Assembly: GCA_029946075.1 (NCBI GenBank)
Contig: JAQSDT010000100.1
Coordinates: forward strand, 1-7,310
Length of the DNA stretch: 7,310 bases
Reading direction: 5' to 3'
Source: a bacterium
GTDB lineage: Bacteria > Pseudomonadota > Alphaproteobacteria > Rhizobiales > Xanthobacteraceae
This document shows positions 1 through 5,104 of this stretch, in pieces. Position 1 is the stretch's first letter, and the number at the start of each line of letters is the position of its first letter. Under the pieces are notes generated by a model. The model ran no database searches, was not told the origin of the DNA, and saw only the letters and a program-made list of their open reading frames with translations. The position numbers and the translations under genes were made by a program.

Positions 1-242
1 GCTATGCGCCGCCGGTGCACATGATCAAGCTGACCGCGACGCAGGAGATCACGCGATCGACGCAATACGCCGCTCAGGGCACCAAGAACGTCTCCGACAA
101 TATCGGTGGCGTGAAAGCCGATGCCGATGCGGCAGCAGCGGCCGCCGAGGACGTCCGGAGCGCCTCGCAGACGCTGGAGACGCAGAGCCAGCAGCTCGGC
201 AGTCAGGTCAGCGAATTCCTGGGGAAGATCCGCGCGGCGTGA
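1..242 (+). CDS. Methyl-accepting chemotaxis protein, C-terminal end (partial; frame probably disturbed at the window edge)
   Basis: This is the last part of a chemoreceptor (MCP) cytoplasmic signalling domain, which relays ligand binding to the CheA/CheW kinase complex. The readable frame starts at base 3 and ends at TGA 240-242. It shows the alanine/glutamine-rich helical heptad pattern of the C-terminal MCP helix (ATQEITRSTQ, then AAQGT, ending FLGKIRAA). Just upstream of ATQEI, family members usually read like A-I-A-x-x-V-E-E-Q. Frame 3 instead gives YAPPVHMIKLT, which does not fit. If one G is removed near base 6 and one near base 32, the text becomes AIAAGAHDQATATQEI, which aligns well. 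The copy may therefore be a pseudogene or contain sequence errors. The gene body lies outside the window. The family call is firm; the state of the frame is inferred. Confidence 0.8.
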   Translation, partial: YAPPVHMIKLTATQEITRSTQYAAQGTKNVSDNIGGVKADADAAAAAAEDVRSASQTLETQSQQLGSQVSEFLGKIRAA

Positions 243-260
243 GGCTCGGTCGCCATTTCC

Positions 261-411
261 CGTCACCCTGAGGTGGCCGTGCGCAGCACGCCCTCGAAGG
301 GCGGCGGGCCGCGTCGCGGCCGTGCATCCTTCGAGGCTCGCCCAGCGGTGCAAATGCACCGCAAGGCTCGCGTCTCCAGCGACAACGGCTTCGCCGTTGC
401 GCGGGATGACG
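261..411. repeat. Composite intergenic palindromic element
   Basis: The convergent gap between the chemoreceptor and DUF2865 genes is filled by a string of hairpins. They are CGTGC/GCACG (278-290), CCTCGAAGG/CCTTCGAGG (292-300 with 328-336) enclosing GGCCGCG/CGCGGCC (307-321), CGGTGCA/TGCACCG (346-361), and AACGGC/GCCGTT (384-398). Its ends, CGTCACCC at 261 and GGGATGACG ending at 411, form an imperfect terminal inverted repeat. This layout resembles the CGTCATCC...GGATGACG elements scattered in Bradyrhizobium and Rhodopseudomonas intergenic DNA; that link is from memory. It carries no open gene and may also act as a bidirectional transcription stop. Confidence 0.75.
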
Positions 412-417
412 GATCTA

Positions 418-1062
418 TTACTCTCTCGCTACGACGGGCAGACGTTCGTACTTCGCGCGGATACGGTCCGAGGCGGGGGAAAAGCTCAACTCCGCGCCGC
501 GGCGGTCGGCGCTGCGGCCGGCGACGAGCAGGCCGTTCTCGCCAGCAACAATATCCCCCTTGCGCAACGTGGGATCGTTTTCGATCTTGACCGGCGCGAG
601 GCCGATCTGGTCCTTGCCGTTACAGGTGCAGCCGGCCACGATTTCGGTACGACAGCGAAACGCGTTGGGCAGGTCCGAATAGGATTTTCCGTTCTCGGCG
701 GAGGCGTGGTCGATGGCGCTGCCGTAGAACACCTTGGTTTCGCTGGCGGGGCAGAAACTGTTGCAGGATGCCGCGCGGCTGGAGTTGTCCGACGCCGTGA
801 CCGGGAAGTAACGCCCGTCGCAGGTGCGGACGCAGAACGCCTGGCCGCCACCACCATAGCGCGCACGCGGCTCGCTGCGCTGAACCGGGGCGCCGTCATC
901 GTTGGCGAACGGCATCGAGATGTAGGGCTGCGGGCGCTGACGGCCCAAGCCGCCGAACAGTTGCGAGAAGAAGTCCTGCGCCTGGGCGGCGGGCGCCAGC
1001 GCGGAGACGCACACCACCACTGCAGTGCCCCACGCCGTCCATTGTCCTGATCGCCTCGGCAT
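418..1062 (-). CDS. DUF2865 family secreted cysteine-rich protein
   Basis: This is a predicted periplasmic protein of 214 residues; its biochemical role is unknown. Residues 1-28 form a Sec signal peptide (MPRR start, hydrophobic stretch, AQA cleavage site before QD). A proline/arginine-rich linker follows, then a cysteine-rich domain at about 75-150 with FCVRTCDGRYFPV, SRAASCNSFCPASETKVFYG and GCTCNG. These blocks are what I recognise as DUF2865, an alphaproteobacterial family. The mature protein has seven cysteines (77, 81, 100, 104, 137, 145, 147), an odd number; Cys137 in AFRCR may be the unpaired one. An in-frame ATG at 1068 lies only 2 bases from GGAGG, whereas the ATG at 1062 has 8-base spacing, so I chose 1062. 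The gene starts 22 bases after the L,D-transpeptidase stop, so the two are probably one operon. Confidence 0.88.
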   Translation of the reverse strand: MPRRSGQWTAWGTAVVVCVSALAPAAQAQDFFSQLFGGLGRQRPQPYISMPFANDDGAPVQRSEPRARYGGGGQAFCVRTCDGRYFPVTASDNSSRAASCNSFCPASETKVFYGSAIDHASAENGKSYSDLPNAFRCRTEIVAGCTCNGKDQIGLAPVKIENDPTLRKGDIVAGENGLLVAGRSADRRGAELSFSPASDRIRAKYERLPVVARE

Positions 1063-1070
1063 ATGCATAT

Positions 1071-1075
1071 CCTCC
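1071..1075 (-). promoter_or_regulatory. Ribosome binding site deciding the DUF2865 start
   Basis: On the minus strand GGAGG (1075 to 1071) is followed by ATATGCAT and then the ATG at 1062. The earlier ATG at 1068 is only 2 bases downstream, too close for efficient initiation. The site sits wholly in the 22-base gap after the upstream gene. Confidence 0.7.
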
Positions 1076-1084
1076 AGCGTCGGC

Positions 1085-1855
1085 TCAGTTGATCTGCGAT
1101 CCGGAGAGGTTCATCGCCTGGCGACCCGACGGCAGGGTCGTAACGACGGGACGCGGCTTCTCGTGGATGCGGCGAACCGTAATGCTTGTCCTGGTTTCCC
1201 CGCCGCGCGCCATGACCGGCGCGTTCTTCGGCAGCACCACGACCCTGGTTCCGACGGTGACGCGGCTGAAGAGGTCGGCGACGTCCTCATTGGTCAGGCG
1301 GATACAGCCCGACGAAACGAACTTGCCGATCGTCGAGGGATCGTTGGTGCCGTGAATCCGGTACACGCTGCTGCCGAGATACATGGCGCGGGCGCCGAGC
1401 GGATTGCCGGGACCGCCGGCCATGAAGCGCGGCAGATAGGGCTGGCGCGCGATCATCTCTGCCGGCGGATGCCAATCCGGCCACTCGGCCTTGCGGGTAA
1501 CGGTCTGCACGCCGGACCAGGTAAACCCTTCGCGGCCGACGCCGACGCCGTAGCGGATCGCGCGGCCCTGGCCAAGCACGTAATAGAGTGCGGTGTTGCC
1601 GGTATCGATCACGATGGTGCCGGGTGCCTCGCTGGTGTTGAACGCGACGACCGCGCGTCGGAGCCGCTCCGGCGTGGCGCTCTCGTCGGCACCCATCACT
1701 TCATCCGTCGGGAAGGCTGCAAGCTGGGTCGAGGCGTAACCGAGCATCTGCGCGCAGACAGCGCCTGAGAATGCGCAGGGCGCCAGGAGCGCGGCGGTGA
1801 ACACGAACGCGAGTGCTGCGCGCGACGAATGCCGGCGATCGATCGAGTGTGTCAT
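1085..1855 (-). CDS. L,D-transpeptidase (YkuD/ErfK family), periplasmic
   Basis: This is a predicted periplasmic L,D-transpeptidase of 256 residues. The family forms 3-3 cross-links in peptidoglycan or attaches proteins to it through a catalytic cysteine. A Sec-type signal peptide covers about residues 1-35 (hydrophobic core ALAFVFTAALLA). The YkuD catalytic domain follows at about 78-209: a GTIVIDT strand, YRIHGT with His168, and SSGCIRLTNED with catalytic Cys184 and Arg186. The C-terminal 45 residues are basic and proline-containing, outside the domain. The ATG at 1855 is preceded by GCGGGG at a workable distance. Another ATG at 1882 is in frame but has a weaker ribosome site and would spoil the signal peptide. 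An EcfG-type promoter lies 48 bases upstream, and the DUF2865 gene follows closely. The actual cross-linking substrate cannot be told from sequence. Confidence 0.93.
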   Translation of the reverse strand: MTHSIDRRHSSRAALAFVFTAALLAPCAFSGAVCAQMLGYASTQLAAFPTDEVMGADESATPERLRRAVVAFNTSEAPGTIVIDTGNTALYYVLGQGRAIRYGVGVGREGFTWSGVQTVTRKAEWPDWHPPAEMIARQPYLPRFMAGGPGNPLGARAMYLGSSVYRIHGTNDPSTIGKFVSSGCIRLTNEDVADLFSRVTVGTRVVVLPKNAPVMARGGETRTSITVRRIHEKPRPVVTTLPSGRQAMNLSGSQIN

Positions 1856-1903
1856 GGGACTGCCCCGCTGGATGTGATGCATCGTGGGATGCTCTGCACA
1901 ACA

Positions 1904-1928
1904 AACGCGGCCGAGGCCCTGCAGTTCC
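1904..1928 (-). promoter_or_regulatory. EcfG (general stress sigma factor) promoter for the L,D-transpeptidase operon
   Basis: On the minus strand GGAAC (1928-1924) and CGTT (1907-1904) are separated by exactly 16 bases. This matches the published alphaproteobacterial EcfG/RpoE2 consensus GGAAC-N16/17-CGTT. The -10 end is 48 bases before the ATG at 1855, so transcription would start near 1897. No convincing housekeeping promoter was seen in the gap. Confidence 0.8.
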
Positions 1929-1986
1929 GTCGTCGCGGTGCTTCGCGGCACATCGTCAAGCACGATCGCGTTCACGCTTCCAAGAT

Positions 1987-2011
1987 GGAACCCGAAAGGC
2001 TCCCCGACGTT
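1987..2011 (+). promoter_or_regulatory. EcfG (general stress sigma factor) promoter for the AI-2E family gene
   Basis: GGAAC (1987-1991) and CGTT (2008-2011) are separated by 16 bases, an exact consensus match. It lies 73 bases before the GTG start at 2085. It is back-to-back with the minus-strand promoter at 1904-1928, with 58 bases between the two -35 elements. Both directions of this divergent region therefore look controlled by the same sigma factor. Confidence 0.8.
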
Positions 2012-2084
2012 ATGACGCCACTGTTGAGCTGGTGAGCGAGGCGATTCTGCCGGCTCAACGCCGCTACGGGCGGGGGAAATCATC

Positions 2085-3245
2085 GTGAGCGTCATTCCCA
2101 CCAAGCCCGTGGCCGCCAAGTCGCCGCTGTCCAGGCCGATGTCCGGCGAACGCCAGCTTCCCAGGGCGAACGGGGGCACACCTTTGCCCGGCAGCAAGGC
2201 TGAGCTGTCGCCGCTGATCCGCCGCAACGAGGTGGTGGCGTTTGCACTGATCGGCCTTCTCATCATCTGCATCATCGCCGGGCTCTATCTCGCCAAGGCA
2301 TTTTTCCTGCCGATGACGATGGCCTTCATCGTCGGCACCATGCTGTCACCGGCAGCAAATCTCATGGAGCGCTATCGCATTCCGCGCGCGGTCGCGGCGG
2401 TGATGATCGTGGCGGCGGTCGTTGCGCTCGTCACCTTCGTGTTCGGCCTGATCGCGTCACCCGCACTGGAGTGGAGTAACAAGCTGCCCGAGCTCGGCGC
2501 GCGGCTGAAGGACAAGCTGCATCTGTTCGACCGGCCGCTGGCGCTGTGGCAGGATCTGCAGGGCATGCTCGGCGGTTCCGACAAGCCGGCGACATTCAGC
2601 CTGCCGAAGATCGAATGGGTGCAGCCGACGCTGGAATATCTGTCGCCGACGCTGGCCGAATTCCTGCTGTTCGTCGCGACCCTGATTCTGTTCATCGCGA
2701 GCTGGCGGGAACTGCGCCGGGCGATGGTGATGAATTTCGGCGACCGCCCGACGCGGCTGCGGACGCTGCGAATCCTGAACGAGATCGAGGGGCATCTCGG
2801 CAACTACCTGCTGATGGTGACGATGATCAATGTCGGCGTCGGCGTCGTTACCGGCTTGATCTGCGCCATGACCGGCATGCCGAACGCGGCCGGCCTTGGC
2901 GCACTGGCCGCGACCCTGAACTTCATTCCGATCATCGGCCCGGTCCTGATGTTCGTGGTGCTGGTGCTGGTCGGCCTGATGTCGTTCGACACGCTCGGCG
3001 GCGGGTTGCTCGCACCGACGCTGTTTGCCGCCATGACCTTCCTGGAAGGGCATTTTATCACGCCGGCCATCGTCGGCAGGCGGCTGGCGCTGAATGCCCT
3101 TGCGGTGTTCATCGTACTGGCGTTCTGGACCTGGCTATGGGGACCGATGGGCGCGTTCCTGTCCTCGCCTCTGCTGATCGTGGCGCTGATCGTGAAAGAG
3201 CATCTGATGCCGGTCGATGCGCCGCGGCTGCCGAGCGACAATTAG
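2085..3245 (+). CDS. AI-2E/PerM family polytopic membrane protein
   Basis: This is an inner-membrane protein of 386 residues in the AI-2E exporter family (formerly DUF20; includes E. coli TqsA, YdiK and PerM). Members differ in substrate, including autoinducer-2 export and ion/proton antiport, so none is assigned here. A cytoplasmic-looking tail of about 48 residues precedes transmembrane segments near 50-70, 72-92 and 102-124. A soluble loop at about 130-185 follows, then segments near 188-206 and 240-370. Family hallmarks are LNFIPIIGP (278-286) and EGHFITPAIVGRRLALN (321-337). The GTG start at 2085 follows a purine-rich GGGGGA site (2073-2077 region) at about 8 bases. The length is normal for the family. 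The gene has its own EcfG-type promoter and is followed after 101 bases by the next stress-type promoter and operon. Confidence 0.92.
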   Translation: MSVIPTKPVAAKSPLSRPMSGERQLPRANGGTPLPGSKAELSPLIRRNEVVAFALIGLLIICIIAGLYLAKAFFLPMTMAFIVGTMLSPAANLMERYRIPRAVAAVMIVAAVVALVTFVFGLIASPALEWSNKLPELGARLKDKLHLFDRPLALWQDLQGMLGGSDKPATFSLPKIEWVQPTLEYLSPTLAEFLLFVATLILFIASWRELRRAMVMNFGDRPTRLRTLRILNEIEGHLGNYLLMVTMINVGVGVVTGLICAMTGMPNAAGLGALAATLNFIPIIGPVLMFVVLVLVGLMSFDTLGGGLLAPTLFAAMTFLEGHFITPAIVGRRLALNALAVFIVLAFWTWLWGPMGAFLSSPLLIVALIVKEHLMPVDAPRLPSDN

Positions 3246-3260
3246 TCCGGTTTCGCCGGT

Positions 3261-3285
3261 GGAACTTCCCGTTCGAAGGGACGTT
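3261..3285 (+). promoter_or_regulatory. EcfG promoter for the DUF883/holin-like operon
   Basis: GGAAC (3261-3265), 16 bases, CGTT (3282-3285): an exact consensus match, 61 bases before the ATG at 3347. The two elements sit on opposite arms of an inverted repeat, GGAACTTCCC (3261-3270) and GGGACGTTCC (3278-3287), which pair at 9 of 10 positions around a 7-base centre. Confidence 0.82.
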
Positions 3286-3346
3286 CCCTTTCTCGAATGC
3301 AGTTGCTTCAGCTGTCGAACGCAGCCTGCAAAACGGAACCGAAAAC

Positions 3347-3682
3347 ATGACGGACAAGGCAGGCCATGACCGCCTGGAAGAGGATGTAAGCACCGTGAAG
3401 AACGATATCTCTGCTCTCACCGACCAGATCACCGACGCCCTCAACAGTTTTGCGGGCACCGCCACCCAGCAGGCACACCGCGGCTACAAGCAGGCGCGCG
3501 CCGGCGCGGAGCAGGCAATGGACGACATGTCGGAGCGCGGCAGCGCGATGATGGACGCTGCCCAGGGCGCGGCTTCCTCGATCGAGGAAACGCTGGAAGA
3601 CGCCATCGCGCAGCGTCCGCTCGCCGTCGTCGGCCTCGCGCTCGGCATCGGCTTTCTGATCGGTGTCACATGGCGCAGGTAG
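3347..3682 (+). CDS. DUF883 (ElaB/YqjD-like) tail-anchored inner-membrane protein
   Basis: This 111-residue protein has the DUF883 plan. A charged, alanine/glutamine-rich amphipathic helical region comes first (about residues 5-87, probable coiled coil), then RPLAVVGLALGIGFLIG as a single C-terminal membrane anchor (90-107), ending in basic WRR. E. coli members ElaB and YqjD are stress-induced, sit in the inner membrane and bind ribosomes or affect stress tolerance. Transfer of that role here is inference. The ATG at 3347 follows a modest GGAA-type site (3336-3339 region). The gene lies 61 bases downstream of an EcfG-type promoter, consistent with stress induction. Its last 13 bases overlap the start of a 48-codon gene, and a holin-like gene follows, giving a probable three-gene operon. 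Confidence 0.88.
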   Translation: MTDKAGHDRLEEDVSTVKNDISALTDQITDALNSFAGTATQQAHRGYKQARAGAEQAMDDMSERGSAMMDAAQGAASSIEETLEDAIAQRPLAVVGLALGIGFLIGVTWRR

Positions 3683-3816
3683 ATTCGGCGTCGTTGATTT
3701 TGACGCAGTTGATGCTGGCGCTCGCCATTGGCGTTGCGATCGTTGTCATGCAGTGCGGCGGCGCACGCCGCCTGGCTGAAGCGCACATCGAAAGATCGCG
3801 CCGGCAAATTCGCTGA
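3670..3816 (+). CDS. Small single-pass membrane protein (48 residues), unrecognised
   Basis: This frame starts at ATG 3670 inside the end of the DUF883 gene (13-base overlap, +2 frame) and stops at TGA 3814-3816, 23 bases before the holin-like gene. The product has a short polar N-terminus (MAQVDSA), one hydrophobic segment at about residues 8-28 (LILTQLMLALAIGVAIVVMQ) and a basic tail rich in arginine (RR, ERSRRQIR), so it should be inserted with the tail in the cytoplasm. No clear ribosome binding site precedes it; the overlap suggests translational coupling. Third codon positions are GC-rich, like those of the neighbours. I do not recognise a family. It could be a helper of the two flanking membrane proteins. 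It could also be a chance frame, although the well-formed hydrophobic segment argues for a real gene. Confidence 0.6.
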   Translation: MAQVDSASLILTQLMLALAIGVAIVVMQCGGARRLAEAHIERSRRQIR

Positions 3817-3839
3817 CATATTCAGATCGAGGCTTGACC

Positions 3840-4301
3840 ATGTTTCAGCGATTGATCGACGATTTCAAGGATTCCGCCGGCATCGTGATCCGGCAGACGT
3901 CGCTGGCCGTGGCCGCCGCGGTGGCGCTACTCATCACGACGGGCTTCCTGAGCGCCGCAGCGTTCGTTTTCGTGCTGCAGAAATACGGCCCGGTGCAGGC
4001 TTGCCTGGCAGGCGCCGCGATTTTCTTTGTCGTCACGCTGATTGCCGCCAGCTCCTACATGGCGCGCAAGAACCAGCTGCAGCGCGCGATCGAAGTACGT
4101 GCCGAGAAGGCGGCGCATGCTGCCAGGTCCACCGCGCAGAGCGTGCTGGCGGATCCGATGCTGGTCGCGGCCGGCATCCAGGTGATCCGTGCGATCGGCA
4201 TCAAGAAACTGATCCCGATCCTGGCGGTCGGGGGCGTCGCGCTCGGGTTCATGGTGAGCCGTTCGCAAGGTGGCGCGGCGGCCAAAGCGCCGGCGGAGTA
4301 G
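3840..4301 (+). CDS. Holin-like (putative phage holin superfamily III/DUF1469-type) membrane protein
   Basis: This is a 153-residue membrane protein. An amphipathic N-terminal helix (MFQRLIDDFKDSAG) precedes a hairpin of two membrane segments (about 22-47 and 52-74) joined by a short KYG turn. A charged helical stretch follows (78-103), then a further hydrophobic segment near 124-141 (IPILAVGGVALGFMV). The layout resembles proteins annotated as 'phage holin family' (PF07332-like) in Rhizobiales. There is no phage context here, so a lytic role is unlikely; a membrane or envelope stress role is inferred from the operon. The ATG at 3840 has GAGG at 3829-3832 with 7-base spacing. An in-frame TTG at 3834 is too close to that site. 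Third in the EcfG-type operon after DUF883 and the small membrane protein; a hairpin follows the stop by 11 bases. Confidence 0.75.
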   Translation: MFQRLIDDFKDSAGIVIRQTSLAVAAAVALLITTGFLSAAAFVFVLQKYGPVQACLAGAAIFFVVTLIAASSYMARKNQLQRAIEVRAEKAAHAARSTAQSVLADPMLVAAGIQVIRAIGIKKLIPILAVGGVALGFMVSRSQGGAAAKAPAE

Positions 4302-4310
4302 ATTTGTAGC

Positions 4311-4421
4311 GTCCCCGCAAAAGCGGGGAATCCAGCATGCCGCGGCTTCTCCGCTCAATCACCGACGTCTCTGGAATACCGGTCTGGAATACCGGGTCGC
4401 CAGGTCAAGCCGGGCGATGAC
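4311..4421. repeat. Intergenic repeat element with terminal hairpins
   Basis: This lies between the convergent holin-like gene and the secreted-protein gene. It begins with a perfect hairpin CCCCGC-AAAA-GCGGGG (4313-4328) followed by AATCCAG. It continues through GCCGCGGCTTCTCCGCTCAATCAC-type text and ends with a TCGCC/GGCGA stem (4397-4401 with 4413-4417) and GATGACA. From memory, this matches a family of elements widespread in Bradyrhizobium intergenic DNA. The hairpin, 11 bases after the holin-like stop codon, could end transcription, but no T-run follows it. The remaining bases to 4469 show nothing else. Confidence 0.7.
4370..4395. repeat. Perfect 13-bp tandem duplication inside the repeat element
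   Basis: TCTGGAATACCGG occurs twice back to back (4370-4382 and 4383-4395). The element as I remember it carries this block once, so the second copy looks like a local duplication. Confidence 0.85.
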
Positions 4422-4469
4422 ATTGGAGCGTTTACTGGGAGTGCATTGTAGCGGCGGGCAGCGGATCGC

Positions 4470-4856
4470 TTACGTCACGCAGCGGCCGGGCTCCAGCAGC
4501 TTGGCGACTTCGCTGAGCACGCTCACCGGCGGCTCGCAGGCAACGGCTGTTTTGGTCGCGCTGGGCTTGAGCGGCGCCACCGGGCGGTTCCGGGTCTCTT
4601 CCCTGGCGACGGGAACCCGCACCAGCACCGATGTGTCGTTGAGGCCATCGGGAACGACCGAGATCGTGCGCGCCTGACCGGGCGCGACCTTTGTCGCGGC
4701 GCGGTCTGACTTGCCGGCGCGGTTCACGCCGGCTTCCGGCGCCACCGAGACCGCCTGACGGAACCCGGAGAGATCATGACCAGACGCCAGCTGCGCGGCG
4801 CCGAGCGAAGTCAGCACGGCGAAGGTGGCGAAAATGCCGTTGTGAATCTGTGACAT
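4470..4856 (-). CDS. Small secreted protein of unknown function
   Basis: This is a predicted exported protein of 128 residues with no domain that I can name. Residues 1-26 look like a Sec signal peptide (hydrophobic FATFAVLTSLGAAQLA, cleavage likely near ASG-HD). The middle (30-100) is low in hydrophobics and rich in Ala, Val, Arg and Pro, and is probably extended or disordered. The C-terminus TAVACEPPVSVLSEVAKLLE with PGRCVT contains the only two cysteines (107, 126), which could form a disulfide; this tail looks like the conserved part. The ATG at 4856 has GAGGG about 11 bases upstream, which is longer than ideal. I saw no EcfG-type promoter; no consensus promoter is evident in 4857-4971. 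Confidence 0.72.
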   Translation of the reverse strand: MSQIHNGIFATFAVLTSLGAAQLASGHDLSGFRQAVSVAPEAGVNRAGKSDRAATKVAPGQARTISVVPDGLNDTSVLVRVPVAREETRNRPVAPLKPSATKTAVACEPPVSVLSEVAKLLEPGRCVT

Positions 4857-4971
4857 GTTGATGTGTCCCTCGCCCCATGGCGATCAGAGAATCAACCGAA
4901 GCGAGCCCATCGGGGTCCGCCGCCTCATCATCACTTAACCGTGTACGAAATTATCTCCGGACGAAGGGAAC

Positions 4972-5079
4972 GACTCCGGGGCCTGGGAGTCATCTCTGCA
5001 GCCGGTTATTCCCCCTGCCCCATTGACCGGTGACGTAGGGCGCGACCGTGGTGATGCCGGTCGCGCCCTGCTTTTTTTT
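4972..5079 (+). ncRNA. Candidate small RNA or terminated leader with three hairpins
   Basis: Three successive hairpins precede a U-tract. The first is GACTCC/GGAGTC (4972-4977 with 4986-4991), loop GGGGCCTG. The second is CCGGT/ACCGG (5002-5006 with 5026-5030), with a 19-base loop containing CCCCCTGCCCC. The third is a 10-bp terminator stem (5038-5047 with 5059-5068). Loop GGGGC (4978-4982) is complementary to GCCCC (5017-5021), so the loops could pair. A C-rich loop plus an intrinsic terminator is the common plan of alphaproteobacterial trans-acting small RNAs that bind ribosome sites. No plus-strand protein gene precedes the terminator within about 700 bases. The alternative is an attenuator leader for the DUF1294 gene starting 25 bases beyond the T-run. 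The 5' end is unknown; no clear promoter was found. Confidence 0.5.
5038..5079 (+). terminator. Strong intrinsic terminator
   Basis: GGGCGCGACC (5038-5047) pairs perfectly with GGTCGCGCCC (5059-5068) around an 11-base loop, followed by TGC and eight T's (5072-5079). The polarity is plus strand only. It is the only canonical hairpin-plus-T-run terminator in the window. Confidence 0.88.
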
Positions 5080-5104
5080 GAGAATTGGGTGATAGTCCCG
5101 GCGC

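Noticed and set aside
121..1050. Long plus-strand open frame of 309 codons
   Set aside because: It runs antisense through the repeat and the DUF2865 gene, is extremely rich in Arg/Ala/Gly, and has no family motif. It is a shadow typical of GC-rich DNA.
1856..2275. N-terminal extension of the L,D-transpeptidase frame to 396 codons
   Set aside because: It would cross the divergent promoter region and the start of the AI-2E gene, and it would bury the signal peptide. The ATG at 1855 is the sensible start.
2546..3682. A 378-codon frame joining an out-of-frame read of the AI-2E gene to DUF883
   Set aside because: The first 267 codons overlap the AI-2E gene in the wrong frame with low-complexity composition. 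The DUF883 text starts at ATG 3347 behind its own promoter, so this is not a fusion.
3840..4301. Prophage remnant suggested by the holin-like protein
   Set aside because: No endolysin, structural, integrase or att-like sequence is nearby. The gene sits in a stress-type operon with DUF883.
4935..4954. CtrA-type site TTAA-N7-TTAA near TTAACC
   Set aside because: Only one half-site matches; the second half reads CGAA.
4966..4985. GGAAC at 4968-4972 as a fourth EcfG promoter
   Set aside because: No CGTT lies 16-17 bases downstream, so it lacks the -10 element.
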